Assembly: GCA_963805255.1 (NCBI GenBank)
Contig: CAWDTK010000027.1
Span: forward strand, 1-64,000
From: Bog-532 sp963805255
GTDB lineage: Bacteria; Actinomycetota; Actinomycetes; Streptosporangiales; Streptosporangiaceae
Direction of reading: 5' to 3'
Length of the DNA stretch: 64,000 nucleotides
Shown here: positions 8,781 through 17,838 of the stretch, piece after piece
Layout: every line of letters starts with the position of its first letter
How positions within the stretch are numbered: position 1 is the stretch's first letter
Translations under genes and position numbers: made by a program
Notes under the pieces: model-generated
Database searches by the model: none
Seen by the model: the letters and a program-made list of their open reading frames with translations, nothing else
What the model was told of the DNA's origin: nothing

Positions 8781-10949
8781 TTAAGCCGTCCTGGCCGGGC
8801 TTGCTCCGCTTGCCGGATCGTCGGCGGCGCGCAGCACCATGACCGAACGGCCGGTGACGTCGAGTGCCGTCGCGCTGGGCAGCACCGCCGGCCAGCCGCC
8901 TGCACCGGTGCCGGGCCGGCTCGGCAGCGTCGCCGTATCGACAACAACATGCCAGCCGTCTGCGTGATCGGCACCGGGCAGGACGAACTGCACGGCGTCG
9001 CTGTGCGCGTTGAATAGTAGTAGGAAGTGCTTGTCGCGGACGGGCTCGCCGCGGGTGCCGGGCTCGGTAATGGCCTCACCGTTAAGGAACACCGCCAGCG
9101 ACCTCGGGTAGCCGGCGTGCCAGTCCGCATCGGTCATTTCCCGGCCGGACGGGGTCAGCCAGACGATATCCCGCAGGCCGCCCAGGCCGGCCTGGGCGGG
9201 GCGCCCGCTGAAGAACCGGCGCCGCCGGAACACCGGGTGCGCCCGGCGCAGCGCGGACAGCGCGCCGGTGAAGTCAGCCAGGTCCGCGTATTCGGCGGCG
9301 TTCTCCCAGTCCACCCACGACAGCGGCGAGTCCTGGCAGTAGCCGTTGTTGCTGCCCCGCTGGGTGCGCCCCATCTCATCACCCGCCAGCAGCATGGGAA
9401 CGCCTTGAGAGCAGAACAGCGTGACCAGGAAATTGCGGACCTGCCGGGCGCGCAGCTCGCTGATGGCCGGATCGCCGGACGTGCCTTCCGCGCCGCAGTT
9501 CCAGGACCGGTTGTCATCGGTGCCGTCCTGGTTGTCCTCGCCGTTGTCCTCGTTGTGCTTGCGGTTGTAGCTGACCAGGTCCGCGAGGGTGAATCCGTCA
9601 TGACAGGTGACGAAGTTGACCGAGGCGACCGGCCGCCGCCCGCTGGTCTCATAAAGGTCGCTGGAGCCGGTCAGCCGCTGGGCGAACTCCGGCAGGCTGG
9701 GCTCCCCGCGCCACAGGTCCCGTATGCAGTCGCGGTACTTGCCATTCCATTCCGACCACAGCGGCGGGAACCTGCCGACCTGGTAGCCGCCTTCCCCGAC
9801 GTCCCACGGTTCGGCGATCAGCTTCACCTGCGAGATGACCGGATCCTGCTGGACCAGATCGAAGAACGCGGCCAGCCGGTTCACGTCATGCAGCTCCCGG
9901 GCCAGGGCGGAGGCCAGGTCGAACCGGAACCCGTCCACGTGCATGTCCAGGATCCAGTACCGCAGCGAGTCCATGATCAGCTGCAGCGCTTGCGGGTTGC
10001 GGGCGTTGAGACTGTTGCCGCAGCCGGTGTAATCCACGTAGACCCCTGGGTCGCCGTCGGCAAGCCGGTAGTACGCGGCGTTGTCGATGCCGCGGAAAGA
10101 CAGCGTGGGACCCAAGGCGTCCGCTTCGGCGGTGTGGTTGTAGACGACGTCCAGGATCACCTCGATGCCCGCCGCGTGCAGCGCTTTGACCATCGACTTG
10201 AACTCGGTGACCTGGCCATGTGGCTCGGTGGATGAGGAGTAGCCGTTGTGCGGCGCGAGGAACGCGATCGTGTTGTAACCCCAGTAGTTGGACCGGCCGT
10301 CCGCCGCCAGCTGCCGCTCCGAGATGAACTGATGCACCGGCATCAGCTCCACGGCGGTCACGCCCAGCCGGGTCAGGTGGTCGATGATGACCGGGCACGC
10401 CAGGCCCGCATAGGTGCCGCGCTGCCCGGGCGGGACCTCGGGATGGCGAAGGGTCAGGCCGCGGACATGCGCCTCGTAGATCACCGTCTCGTGATACGGA
10501 GTCCGCGGCGGCTGGTCATCGCCCCAGTCGAAATAGGGATTGATAACGACATTGCGCGGCATAAAGGGGGCACTGTCGCGAGTGTCGATGGTGTCTGGCG
10601 CGCCGGACCGGTGGGAGAACAAGGCCTGGCGCCAGTGGAGCTGGCCCTCGACAGCCTTGCCGTACGGGTCGAGCAGCAGCTTCGCCGCGTTGCACCGCTG
10701 ACCGCGGTCCGGCGCGTACGGGCCGTGCACCCGGTAGCCGTATTGCTGGCCCGGGCCGACGCCCGGCAGGTAGCAGTGCCAGACGAAACTGTCCACCTCT
10801 GTGAGCTCGACCCGCGTCTCCCTGCGGTTGCCCGGATCGAACAGGCACAGCTCGACCCGGTCGGCTACTTCAGAGAACAGGGCGAAATTGGTCCCTGACC
10901 CGTCCCAGGTAGCACCGAACGGATAAGCAGTGCCAGGCCAGACGCGCAT
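8781..10949 (-). CDS. glgX: Glycogen debranching enzyme GlgX
   Basis: 722 aa, the usual family length (about 700-720). The N-terminal CBM48 domain starts WPGTAYPFGATWDGSGTNFA. The GH13 barrel follows with its four conserved regions: DVVYNHTAE (about 267-275), VDGFRFDLA with the nucleophile D344, LIAEPWDVG with the acid/base E380, and VTCHDGFTL with D451. It hydrolyses alpha-1,6 branches of phosphorylase-limit glycogen in the cytoplasm, working with glycogen phosphorylase. It stands alone here, with no other glg gene nearby. No frameshift. Confidence 0.96.
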   Translation of the reverse strand: MRVWPGTAYPFGATWDGSGTNFALFSEVADRVELCLFDPGNRRETRVELTEVDSFVWHCYLPGVGPGQQYGYRVHGPYAPDRGQRCNAAKLLLDPYGKAVEGQLHWRQALFSHRSGAPDTIDTRDSAPFMPRNVVINPYFDWGDDQPPRTPYHETVIYEAHVRGLTLRHPEVPPGQRGTYAGLACPVIIDHLTRLGVTAVELMPVHQFISERQLAADGRSNYWGYNTIAFLAPHNGYSSSTEPHGQVTEFKSMVKALHAAGIEVILDVVYNHTAEADALGPTLSFRGIDNAAYYRLADGDPGVYVDYTGCGNSLNARNPQALQLIMDSLRYWILDMHVDGFRFDLASALARELHDVNRLAAFFDLVQQDPVISQVKLIAEPWDVGEGGYQVGRFPPLWSEWNGKYRDCIRDLWRGEPSLPEFAQRLTGSSDLYETSGRRPVASVNFVTCHDGFTLADLVSYNRKHNEDNGEDNQDGTDDNRSWNCGAEGTSGDPAISELRARQVRNFLVTLFCSQGVPMLLAGDEMGRTQRGSNNGYCQDSPLSWVDWENAAEYADLADFTGALSALRRAHPVFRRRRFFSGRPAQAGLGGLRDIVWLTPSGREMTDADWHAGYPRSLAVFLNGEAITEPGTRGEPVRDKHFLLLFNAHSDAVQFVLPGADHADGWHVVVDTATLPSRPGTGAGGWPAVLPSATALDVTGRSVMVLRAADDPASGASPARTA

Positions 10950-11710
10950 TCACTGACTTTACGGCAAGGAACGCCAGAGCGGGCCGGGCGAGCACGGCCG
11001 GGGTGGGCGACGCAAACATAGGTGACGCGGGAAGGCAGAGGGTGTGCTGGTCGTGATGGGTGCTCGGGGCGACCTTCAGCCGTGCTCAGACCCGATTCCG
11101 CGAGTCGTGCTCAGGGGTTATTCCTCGCGGCTGTTGCTGGTCTGGTCTTAGCCTTCGTGTTTCACGCCGGTAGGCCGACACGGGCCTGAGATACGAAGAA
11201 GTGCCTTGCCTGTAAGGGAAAATCGAACTGCTGAATGATCGAGGATCCCTGACAGGAAGGCACTCCTGAAGTGAATTGCGACGTGAAGCCGCTCGCGTTG
11301 AGTGAGCTCGTCGAAGGAGGTCAATAATGTCGGCGACGTGACTCCGGGCTAGTGCCTGAAGCTCGTCCCCGCCCTGACGTGCGCGGCTGGGTCCCGCCCA
11401 GCCGGGGCCTCCCCAAGGCTGGAGCCCGGCGCGGGGAGCGCCGGGCTCCGGCGCCGCGCAGCGCCGCCTTGATCCAGTACGGCCGGATTCGGCAGTGCTC
11501 GTCTGGCGCTCCGAGCCAACGGCTCCGGAGGCCGCCATTGCACTCGAGCGACTTTGCGCCGCTGACGTGGCCATCCGCGACCATTGCCAGCGCTTGTAGA
11601 CAAGATCGTTCCGGCTATTCCGGATCATGGTGTGCGGTGCCGTGCGCCGCGTGCATAGCCGGAAGCCGACTCGCGAGCATCTGACCCCCTCGCTTGTAAG
11701 GAGCCTGCCG
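10950..11710. other. Intergenic region with an imperfect inverted repeat and a possible leader ORF
   Basis: No convincing gene. An imperfect inverted repeat (11201-11218 against 11247-11263, GTGCCTTGCCTGTAAGGG type) brackets about 30 bp and resembles the end of a small mobile element. Just after it, a GTG-started 18-codon frame (11271-11327, protein VNCDVKPLALSELVEGGQ) ends on a strong GAAGGAGG ribosome site that leads only to a 4-codon frame. This could be the stump of a deleted operon. Confidence 0.35.
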
Positions 11711-11759
11711 TGAGGCGCTTATTCCGTATGACCTGCTGGTCTGGCCGGCCAGCACCGCC

Positions 11760-11905
11760 ATCCGCCTGGACGCGGCCCGGCGCCTCGGTGACCGGCACGG
11801 CGGAAGGCAGGCGCTGACCAACCTCGGCCTGGCCCTGCGGCAGGTGCGTCGATTCGAGGAGGCCATTACCGCCCACCAGGAAGATCTCGCGATCTGCTGG
11901 AGCGA
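11760..11905 (+). pseudogene. Tetratricopeptide-repeat fragment
   Basis: ARRLGDRHGGRQALTNLGLA and VRRFEEAITAHQEDLAIC form one TPR unit of the kind repeated in actinomycete NB-ARC/SARP-type regulators. Only this single repeat is present and the sequence runs on into unrelated DNA. Confidence 0.65.
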
Positions 11906-11993
11906 GGCCATCCTTCGGCCATTGTTGCCGTTGCCGTTTGCCATCAGCGCCAGTTGCGGCGGCTTGCTGCTGGCCGAGGCGGGCCCGCCAGGG

Positions 11994-12791
11994 TTACTGG
12001 CCGGGCCGTGTGGTCAGTGCCGCCCCCGGGATCTTCCGGTCGATGATGTCGCTGGCGACCTGGGCGAGTTTGCGGTTGTGGTCGCGCGCGTAGTTCCGCA
12101 GCAGTCTGAATGCGTCGTCCACGTTCATGGTCAGGTACTCGGCGAGCATTCCCTTGGCCTGCTCGATGATCACCCGGCTGTTCAGCGCCGCCTGGAGCTG
12201 CTCGGTCAGCAGGCTGCGCTCCCTGAGCGCCCGTTCCTGGATCAGCCCGATCGCCGCCATCTCCGCCATGGCCTGCGCCAGGTCCATCTCGGCACCGGTG
12301 AACGGCTCGTCGCTGGCGCGGAACAGGTTCAGCGCGCCGATAACGTCCGTGCGCACCCGCAGCGGGACGGCGCACATCATCTGAAAGCCCGCATCGGACG
12401 CTTCCGGCGCGAAGACCGGCCAGCGGGCGCGGGCGTCGGCCGCGCTCGCCTGCACGGCCCGGCCGGAGGAGAACGCGTCCAGGCACGGGCCCTGTGCGCC
12501 CTGCAGCTCGAAGAGCTCCAGCAGCCGCATCCGCTCGTCGGAGGATGCGATCAGCCGCAGCCCGCCGCGCGCATCGGCCAGCATGACCCCGGCCGCCTCG
12601 GCTCCCAGGATCTCAACCGAGTCGGCGGCCAGGCTATGCAAGAAATCGACGACGTCAAAGTCACTGGCCAGCGTATCCGCCAGGCGTACGAAGGCCCGGG
12701 CCAGCACGGCCTCGCGGGCCACATCACCCCTGCGCTCATCCGGGCCGGAGTCCCCGGGCCCGGCGACCCGGCCGCCGCCGATCTCACTCAT
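11994..12791 (-). CDS. GAF-ANTAR domain regulator (second of pair)
   Basis: About 265 aa from the ATG at 12791, chosen because it overlaps the upstream stop by 8 nt. The GAF domain (about 40-190) carries GVMLADARGGLRLIASSDE and GPCLDAFSSGRAV. The C-terminal ANTAR domain carries LQAALNSRVIIEQAKGMLAE. ANTAR domains bind paired RNA hairpins and act as antiterminators, with GAF as the sensor. No transmembrane segment. The overlap with the next gene implies translational coupling and a joint function. Confidence 0.9.
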   Translation of the reverse strand: MSEIGGGRVAGPGDSGPDERRGDVAREAVLARAFVRLADTLASDFDVVDFLHSLAADSVEILGAEAAGVMLADARGGLRLIASSDERMRLLELFELQGAQGPCLDAFSSGRAVQASAADARARWPVFAPEASDAGFQMMCAVPLRVRTDVIGALNLFRASDEPFTGAEMDLAQAMAEMAAIGLIQERALRERSLLTEQLQAALNSRVIIEQAKGMLAEYLTMNVDDAFRLLRNYARDHNRKLAQVASDIIDRKIPGAALTTRPGQ

Positions 12792-13464
12792 CGAACCGCA
12801 CCCGCCGTTCAACGACATCTTGCGCAATGTCGTACATAGAGCGCCCGCTCGCGAACGCCGCGGCACGCAGCCGGGCGAGCGCGTTGGACGTGGTGTCATC
12901 CAGCTGCACGGCGATCATCCCGGTCGCCTGATGAACCACGACCCGGTCCGTGCCGACCGTCGCCAGCAGCTCCGCCAGATCCGGGTCCCCCTGCGCGTAC
13001 GGCTGGTACAGCACAGCATCACGGGCGATGTCCGCCGCAACCAGGGCATCCGCCAGGTGCTCCTCACTCAGCATCCCCGGCGTGTCACGACACAGATCCA
13101 GCGTGCCGATACCGCCCGGCCGCACGCTCAGCGGCAAGGAAAACTCGGCCCGCACGCCGACCGCCAGGGCCGCCGCCGCGAACGCCGGCCAGCGGTTCGC
13201 ATTCGCCGCTGCCAGGTCCGGCAGCAACACCGGAACCCCGGCGGCACAGGCCTGCAGGCACGGGCCCTCACCCAGCTCCATCTGCAGCCCGGCGACCGTG
13301 CGCGCGTGCCGCCCGGCACCGGCCAGTACACTCGCCGACTCCGCCCCCGACATCAGCACCAGCGCGCACCCGGACAACGCCATCTCATCCACCGCGAACC
13401 GGCAGAGCCGCTGCATCAGCCCGCCCACACCGGCCGTGGCGTCCCGCACGGTGACCGCCGCCAT
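12784..13464 (-). CDS. GAF-ANTAR domain regulator (first of pair)
   Basis: About 226 aa from the ATG at 13464; longer upstream starts up to 13572 are possible but give an Arg/Gly-rich, non-family head. The GAF part has GEGPCLQACAAGVPVLLPDL and the ANTAR part has DRVVVHQATGMIAVQLDDTT. ANTAR proteins normally carry an A-Q-G-M signature in the RNA-binding helix; here it reads HQATGM. It is co-directional and overlaps the next GAF-ANTAR gene, so both are probably made from one transcript. Confidence 0.88.
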   Translation of the reverse strand: MAAVTVRDATAGVGGLMQRLCRFAVDEMALSGCALVLMSGAESASVLAGAGRHARTVAGLQMELGEGPCLQACAAGVPVLLPDLAAANANRWPAFAAAALAVGVRAEFSLPLSVRPGGIGTLDLCRDTPGMLSEEHLADALVAADIARDAVLYQPYAQGDPDLAELLATVGTDRVVVHQATGMIAVQLDDTTSNALARLRAAAFASGRSMYDIAQDVVERRVRFDE

Positions 13465-13599
13465 GATGCGGGCCCGCCGTCCGTCGTCCCGCACACCGCC
13501 TCCTCGCCCCGGCCATACCGCAGCCTCAGGGCATCTTTCCTCACCGTACCCCCGAACCCCAGCCGGTGGCACGGCTGTGGGTGCCCGAAACTCGGCTAT

Positions 13600-13687
13600 C
13601 TCATGCGACCTGGGAGTATTCGTGGAGGAGGCCGCCGAGCCGGTCGCGTCGGATGACCTCGATGTCGGCGTCCTGGGGGTCGGATAG
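13600..13687 (-). pseudogene. Possible transposase C-terminal remnant
   Basis: On the minus strand DADIEVIRRDRLGGLLHEYS resembles the C-terminal tail of actinomycete integrase-core transposases. It is too short for a firm call. Confidence 0.3.
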
Positions 13688-13779
13688 TGCGCGCAGCGGG
13701 CTCGCGTGGTTCAGTGCCCGGTGTCGCCGGTGCTACCCGTGCAGCGGTCGGGTTCACGGTGACGCCGAGCAGTGGCTCC

Positions 13780-14181
13780 TTATTCGTGCGGAGGGTAGGC
13801 ATCGTGCAGGTGCTTCCGGAGGACCGCAATGTTGTCCAGTCCCCTGGCCTTCAGCCTCTCGATCACATCGCGGCCCGCCAGGATGACTACCGGGTGCCCG
13901 TCTTCGCTGATTGCCCGGTAAGCCTGGGCGTCGAGGTAAGAGGTAGTGACCAGGACGCCGAACTGGCGGTGCCGGAGTCGCGAGATGAGCCGACTTGTCT
14001 CCCGTACGCCCACGCTGTTGGTCGGCGCGTAGCACTTGGCCTCCAACGCGAACTCGACCGCAACGGGGTCCGAATGCGGGCCGAGCAAGCACTCCTCCAC
14101 AGCATCGCGACCACCGTCGCGCCACGGGCGGGTGACGTCGTGCTGTGGGCAGTAGATCCAGGCAGCGCTGCCTGCCGACAC
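13780..14181 (-). pseudogene. Restriction-endonuclease-like (Mrr-type fold) C-terminal fragment
   Basis: 133 codons. AVEFALEAKCYAPTNSVGVR contains the E-x-K half of a PD-(D/E)xK nuclease site, followed by the Mrr-like core FGVLVTTSYLDAQAYRAISE. It then continues GHPVVILAGRDVIERL, as in restriction-endonuclease-domain proteins of actinomycetes. The usual N-terminal part of several hundred residues is absent, so it is probably a remnant, although a short stand-alone nuclease cannot be excluded. Confidence 0.65.
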
Positions 14182-14293
14182 AGTGAGTGTTCTTGGCCCT
14201 CGGTTGCGGTCACCCTGGCTTGCGGAACCGATGCAGGAAGGTCTAGGAAGGTCAGGAAGGGCAGTTCACGACGAGATGATTCTGGAGGGACAG

Positions 14294-14500
14294 ATGACAG
14301 CTACGGTCGCACGCGTCACGGAGATCTCCGCGAAGTCCGACACCAGTTTCGATGACGCGATCAACGTGGCGGTTAGTCGCGCCTCGCAGACCCTGCGCGG
14401 TGTGACCGCCGCCTGGGTCAAGGAGCAAAACGTTGACATTGAGGACGGCCGGATCGTCGCGTGGAAGGTCGATCTGCTGGTCACGTTCGTGCTTCAGTAG
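14294..14500 (+). CDS. Dodecin family flavin-binding protein
   Basis: 68 aa from the ATG at 14294, which has GGAGGG 6 nt upstream; an in-frame start at 14183 would add a non-family head. The sequence VTEISAKSDTSFDDAINVAV, then VTAAWVKEQNVDIEDGRIVA, is typical of dodecins. These are dodecameric hollow spheres that bind FMN/riboflavin or CoA and buffer flavins in the cytoplasm. The conserved Trp that stacks on flavin (AAWVKE) is present. Confidence 0.95.
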   Translation: MTATVARVTEISAKSDTSFDDAINVAVSRASQTLRGVTAAWVKEQNVDIEDGRIVAWKVDLLVTFVLQ

Positions 14501-14797
14501 TTACTAGCCGTCGGCTCCTCCACGACGGTCCCCGGTGAGGTGCGGGTATTTGCCGTGCCGGGTGATACCGGTCACCACGCCGTTCGACCGAAAGGCCGTT
14601 CGCGGTTACCGAGCGGCCGCACGAACTCCTGGCGTTGGCGCTATCAGCTTGGGAAGTCGGTGTCGCTGGTCGTTCGTGACCTGCGGACGCCGTGACTTGC
14701 GCCGACTTGCTCGATCTTCCGTGAGTGACCATGGTTAACTCTTGCCGCCCGTGCTGACGGGCACGTAGCGGGCACGCGCACAATCTAGTTTGCGCTA
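14501..14797. other. Gene-free stretch
   Basis: Between dodecin and the nitroreductase remnant, no protein-like frame or RNA gene is visible. Confidence 0.4.
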
Positions 14798-15207
14798 TCA
14801 GTCTGGGTCAAGATCAATGCGAATGGTCAGCGGGGCGGAGGCCATAGCTCGTCCGATCGCCGCGTCCGATCGATAGGGCAAGGTGCGGGAACGGGCGGCA
14901 GGGTCGTCGCCGGGAAGCAGGACGGCGGTTCCACTGCGCCATCGGTGTCCGATCTTCACCCGCACCCGCTGGTTCGTTTGCAGGTTGCGGACGTAGTCCG
15001 CCTGTGTACCGTGCGCTGCGACTAGCCAGAATGTGTCATCCGCCAGGCCATTCCCGACCGGGGTGTATCGCCGGGCACCGGTGCGGCGGCCGGTGGTTTC
15101 CAACAGCGCGAACGCCCGGGCGCGACACCATGAAGTAGCAGGAATCGCCACAACCGGTTGCTGGACCGCTCGATCGTAGTGACCATCCGGTACTTGCGGG
15201 AGCGCAC
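14798..15207 (-). pseudogene. Deazaflavin (F420)-dependent nitroreductase-like protein (DDN family), one frameshift
   Basis: The N-terminal part (ERSSNRLWRFLLLHGVAPGR) and the main part (FALLETTGRRTGARRYTPVG, then FWLVAAHGTQADYVRNLQTN) are in different frames that meet near 15112-15119. Joined, they give about 137 aa, the normal length of the family. Members bind F420 and reduce quinones or nitro compounds. A single-base indel separates this from an intact gene, so a sequencing error is possible. Confidence 0.8.
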
Positions 15208-15391
15208 CCTCCTGTTCTACCGTCCCCCGGCCCGGCTCGGCGGCAAGGGTGCAGTATGGCCTCTTCGTCCCGAACTAGCGGCGCTGCTGGACGTTTGGCC
15301 GTCGTCCCAGCTAGCTGAGTGTGCTGGCGGTCGTCGCTGCTGGCGGCCGTGTGGGGAGGTTGCTGTACCTTGCTGCTGTATTGCGCCTGCC

Positions 15392-16454
15392 TCATCGGCT
15401 CGCGTGCCGGGTACGGTGCTCATCCGCCGACCGTCCGCTAATGAGTGTTAGCGAGTGGTAGCGGGTGCCGCTGCTGCCTTGGACCCAGCTGTCGGGTAGC
15501 GCGGCGGCGAGGGTGTGTTGTGCTCGCCAGCCGGTGCAGTGTCCGGGTACCAGTAGGTCCGGTGCCAGTTCGGTGAGCGCGTGGACCGTGGGGCCGATGC
15601 TTGGGGTAAAGAAGGCGCCGCCCAGGTGCAGGCCGCCGAGCAATGCATGCAGCCGGGCGACGCCGGTCAGCCGCTGTGCGTGGCGGACGATGTTGACGGC
15701 GCCGGCGTGCCCGCAGCCGGTCACGATGACCAGTCCCTTGCCGCGCACGTTCACGACGAGGGCCTGGTCGTCGAGGATCAGCGGGTCGGGTTCCCACGTT
15801 GTGCCGGTCCAGTGCTCGTGTTCTGGGGGCATGCCGTGTTCGAAGTCGGTGGTGCGGTCGACCTCACCGGTGATCAGGATTGAGCCGTCGACGAGCAGGG
15901 ACGGCTGGCGGCGCTCGATCACGTCGAAGCCCTCGCCGGTCAGTGCACGTTTGCTGAGTGTCGGCCAGTCGTCGGCCCCACCGCCGGGCAGGGCGAGGCG
16001 GCGGCGGGTCCACACCAGCGGGTGGACAACCATCGGCAAGGACCGGGTACCGCGCCGCCCGGCGAGTCCGGCCAGGCCGCCAACGTGGTTGAAGTGGCGT
16101 GGCTGAGCACTACGGCGTGCACGCCGGACAGGTCGAGGCCGAGCCGGTCGGCGTTGGTGACCATCGCATCCGGGGACAGCCCGGTGTCGAACAGCACGGA
16201 CGTCGTGGTGTCGCCGCGGCGGACGGTGACCAGCGCGGAGAAGCCGTGCTCGGCCATCAGCCCGACGTTGGTAAACCCCGGCTCGAACTGGGGCGCTTGG
16301 GCAGTTCCGGCTGCCAACGGCGCTCGGGTGATGGTGTTGTCGCCGGTGAGCAGGGCGTCGTAGACGTTGTCGACCAGCGTGGTGACGACGACGTCGTCCA
16401 CCGGCTCCAGTGCGATCGGGTCGGCCGCGCTGCCCACGACCGGGTGCGGCATCG
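15392..16454 (-). pseudogene. MBL-fold metallo-hydrolase, single-base frameshift in the metal-binding motif
   Basis: N-terminal part: EPVDDVVVTTLVDNVYDALL, GFSALVTVRR and LFDTGLSPDAMVTNADRL. It then reaches VVLSHA, where the frame breaks; the following frame continues HFNHVGGLAGLAGRRG. The canonical HxHxDH site would read SHGHF(N/D)HVGG, so one G is missing near 16085. The second His is present, and Asp is replaced by Asn (HFNH). Later metal ligands are visible in VTGCGHAGAVNIV and LVPGHCTGW. About 350 codons in all. Its start abuts the truncated AICE gene on the other strand. Confidence 0.85.
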
Positions 16455-16465
16455 CGGCGCGGACG

Positions 16466-17448
16466 TCGTCGGGGCCGCCTACCTGACCGGCATCCCGCAC
16501 CCCATCCTCCTGGTGCAAGGAGAGCAGGGGACCGCGAAGTCGAACCTGATCCGGACCCTGCTGGCCCTGGTCGACCCGCAGCCGGCCGCCGACCGGACCC
16601 CGCCCCGGGACCAGCGGGAATGGGCGATCTTCGCCCGCGCGTCGTGGGCGTTCAGCTTCGACAACATCACCGAGATCCCCGGCTGGCTGTCCAACGCCCT
16701 GTGCAAAGGCGTCACCGGCGACGCGGTCCTGCAACGGGTGCTGCACTCCGATGAGGACATCGGCGTGTACTCCTTCCAGCGGGTCATCGCGCTGACCACC
16801 ATCGCGATCCGGCATGAGGTGGCCGGCGACCTGGCCGACCGGATTCTGCTGGTGGAGCCGGAGGTGATCGACAAGCGGCGCACCGAAGCCGACGTGAACG
16901 CCGCGCGCGCCGCGGCGCTGCCCGGCGCGCTCGGCGCGGTCCTGGACCTGGTCGCCGACGTGCTCGCCGACCTGCCCGGCACGATCGTGGAGAACGCGCC
17001 GCGGATGGCGGACTTCGCCAAGGTGCTCGCCGCCCTGGACACCGTGACCGGGTGGGAGACTCTGGCCAGCTACCGGGCCAAGGTGGCCACGCTCGCGCTG
17101 TCCCTGATCGAGGGCAGCACGTTCGCCTACGCCATCTACAAGCTGGCGACTGCCGCCAGCACCGGCGGGCTGGAGCCCGGCCCGTGGGAGGGGACCGCGG
17201 CCGAGCTGCTCGACAGGCTGCGGCGGCTGTGCGCCGAGTCCCGCATGCCCACCGCCGACCTGCCCGAGGACGTGCGGTCGGTCGGCCGGCAGGTCCGCGA
17301 GATCGCCCCCTCGCTGCGCAAAGCCGGCGTCGACATCCGGGCCAGCCGGACCGGCAAACGCCGGGCCCTGCGGATCCGCAAAATCGACGGGCCCGGCCAA
17401 GAGCCCCCCGGCCCTCTTCCTGATGAAGAGGAAAACACATGTCACTAA
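16466..17448 (+). pseudogene. AICE replication ATPase (primase-associated helicase-like), 5'-truncated
   Basis: About 327 codons in phase up to the TAA at 17448. IPHPILLVQGEQGTAKSNL is the Walker A region and SFDNITEIPGWLSNALCKGV the Walker B region. It is homologous along its length to the intact protein at 50677-52548 (compare GEQGTGKTTAAK, ALDNLSEIQPWLSDSL and PRMADFAK in both). Roughly the first 260 residues of that homologue are missing, because upstream sequence belongs to the opposite-strand MBL gene. The Walker A reads GTAKS rather than GTGKT. Confidence 0.85.
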
Positions 17449-17628
17449 CGTCACTTGACCGCATCACCGCAGGTCAGCGGACCGCCAGGAGGTGACATGG
17501 GTGATGTCACCTGTCGTCACTCATGTCACCCCGCCCGGCTAGTTGATGTCACTTTCGTGACGTGCGGTGACATCACTGACGTCACCGCATTTCCGCTGGT
17601 TAACGGGCCGCGACCGGCCCAGGTGACG
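17441..17628. repeat. Cluster of GTGAC/GTCAC repeats, candidate origin or Rep-binding region
   Basis: About a dozen GTCAC or GTGAC pentamers occur in under 190 bp (for example 17441, 17450, 17492, 17506, 17516, 17525, 17548, 17557, 17567, 17581, 17623), in both orientations, including a perfect TGACGTCA palindrome at 17577-17584. The cluster starts in the last codons of the ATPase gene and fills the gap before prim-pol. Iteron-like clusters between rep genes commonly mark replication origins or autoregulator sites; the function here is inferred. Confidence 0.6.
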
Positions 17629-17838
17629 TTTGTGGCGTTAGTCCGGCCCATTGCTCACCTGCCTGCCATCGCCGCAGCGGCCCGGCCGCCCGGCGGGGTG
17701 GGGGATGCCTACACCCCGCCCCCGGCTCGCCGCTGGCTACCCATGCCGGCCCGCCTCCCGGCCCCGGCTGCCGCCCTCGGCGGGTGACCGGTAGGCATCC
17801 CCTCGAGCCCCACCGCGACGCCCCTTGGAGGTCTGTCC

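Noticed and set aside
16099..16465. 5' extension of the element 1 replication ATPase frame
   Set aside because: This stretch is the antisense of the MBL hydrolase gene, which has clear motifs on the minus strand. Family similarity of the ATPase begins only at about 16466.
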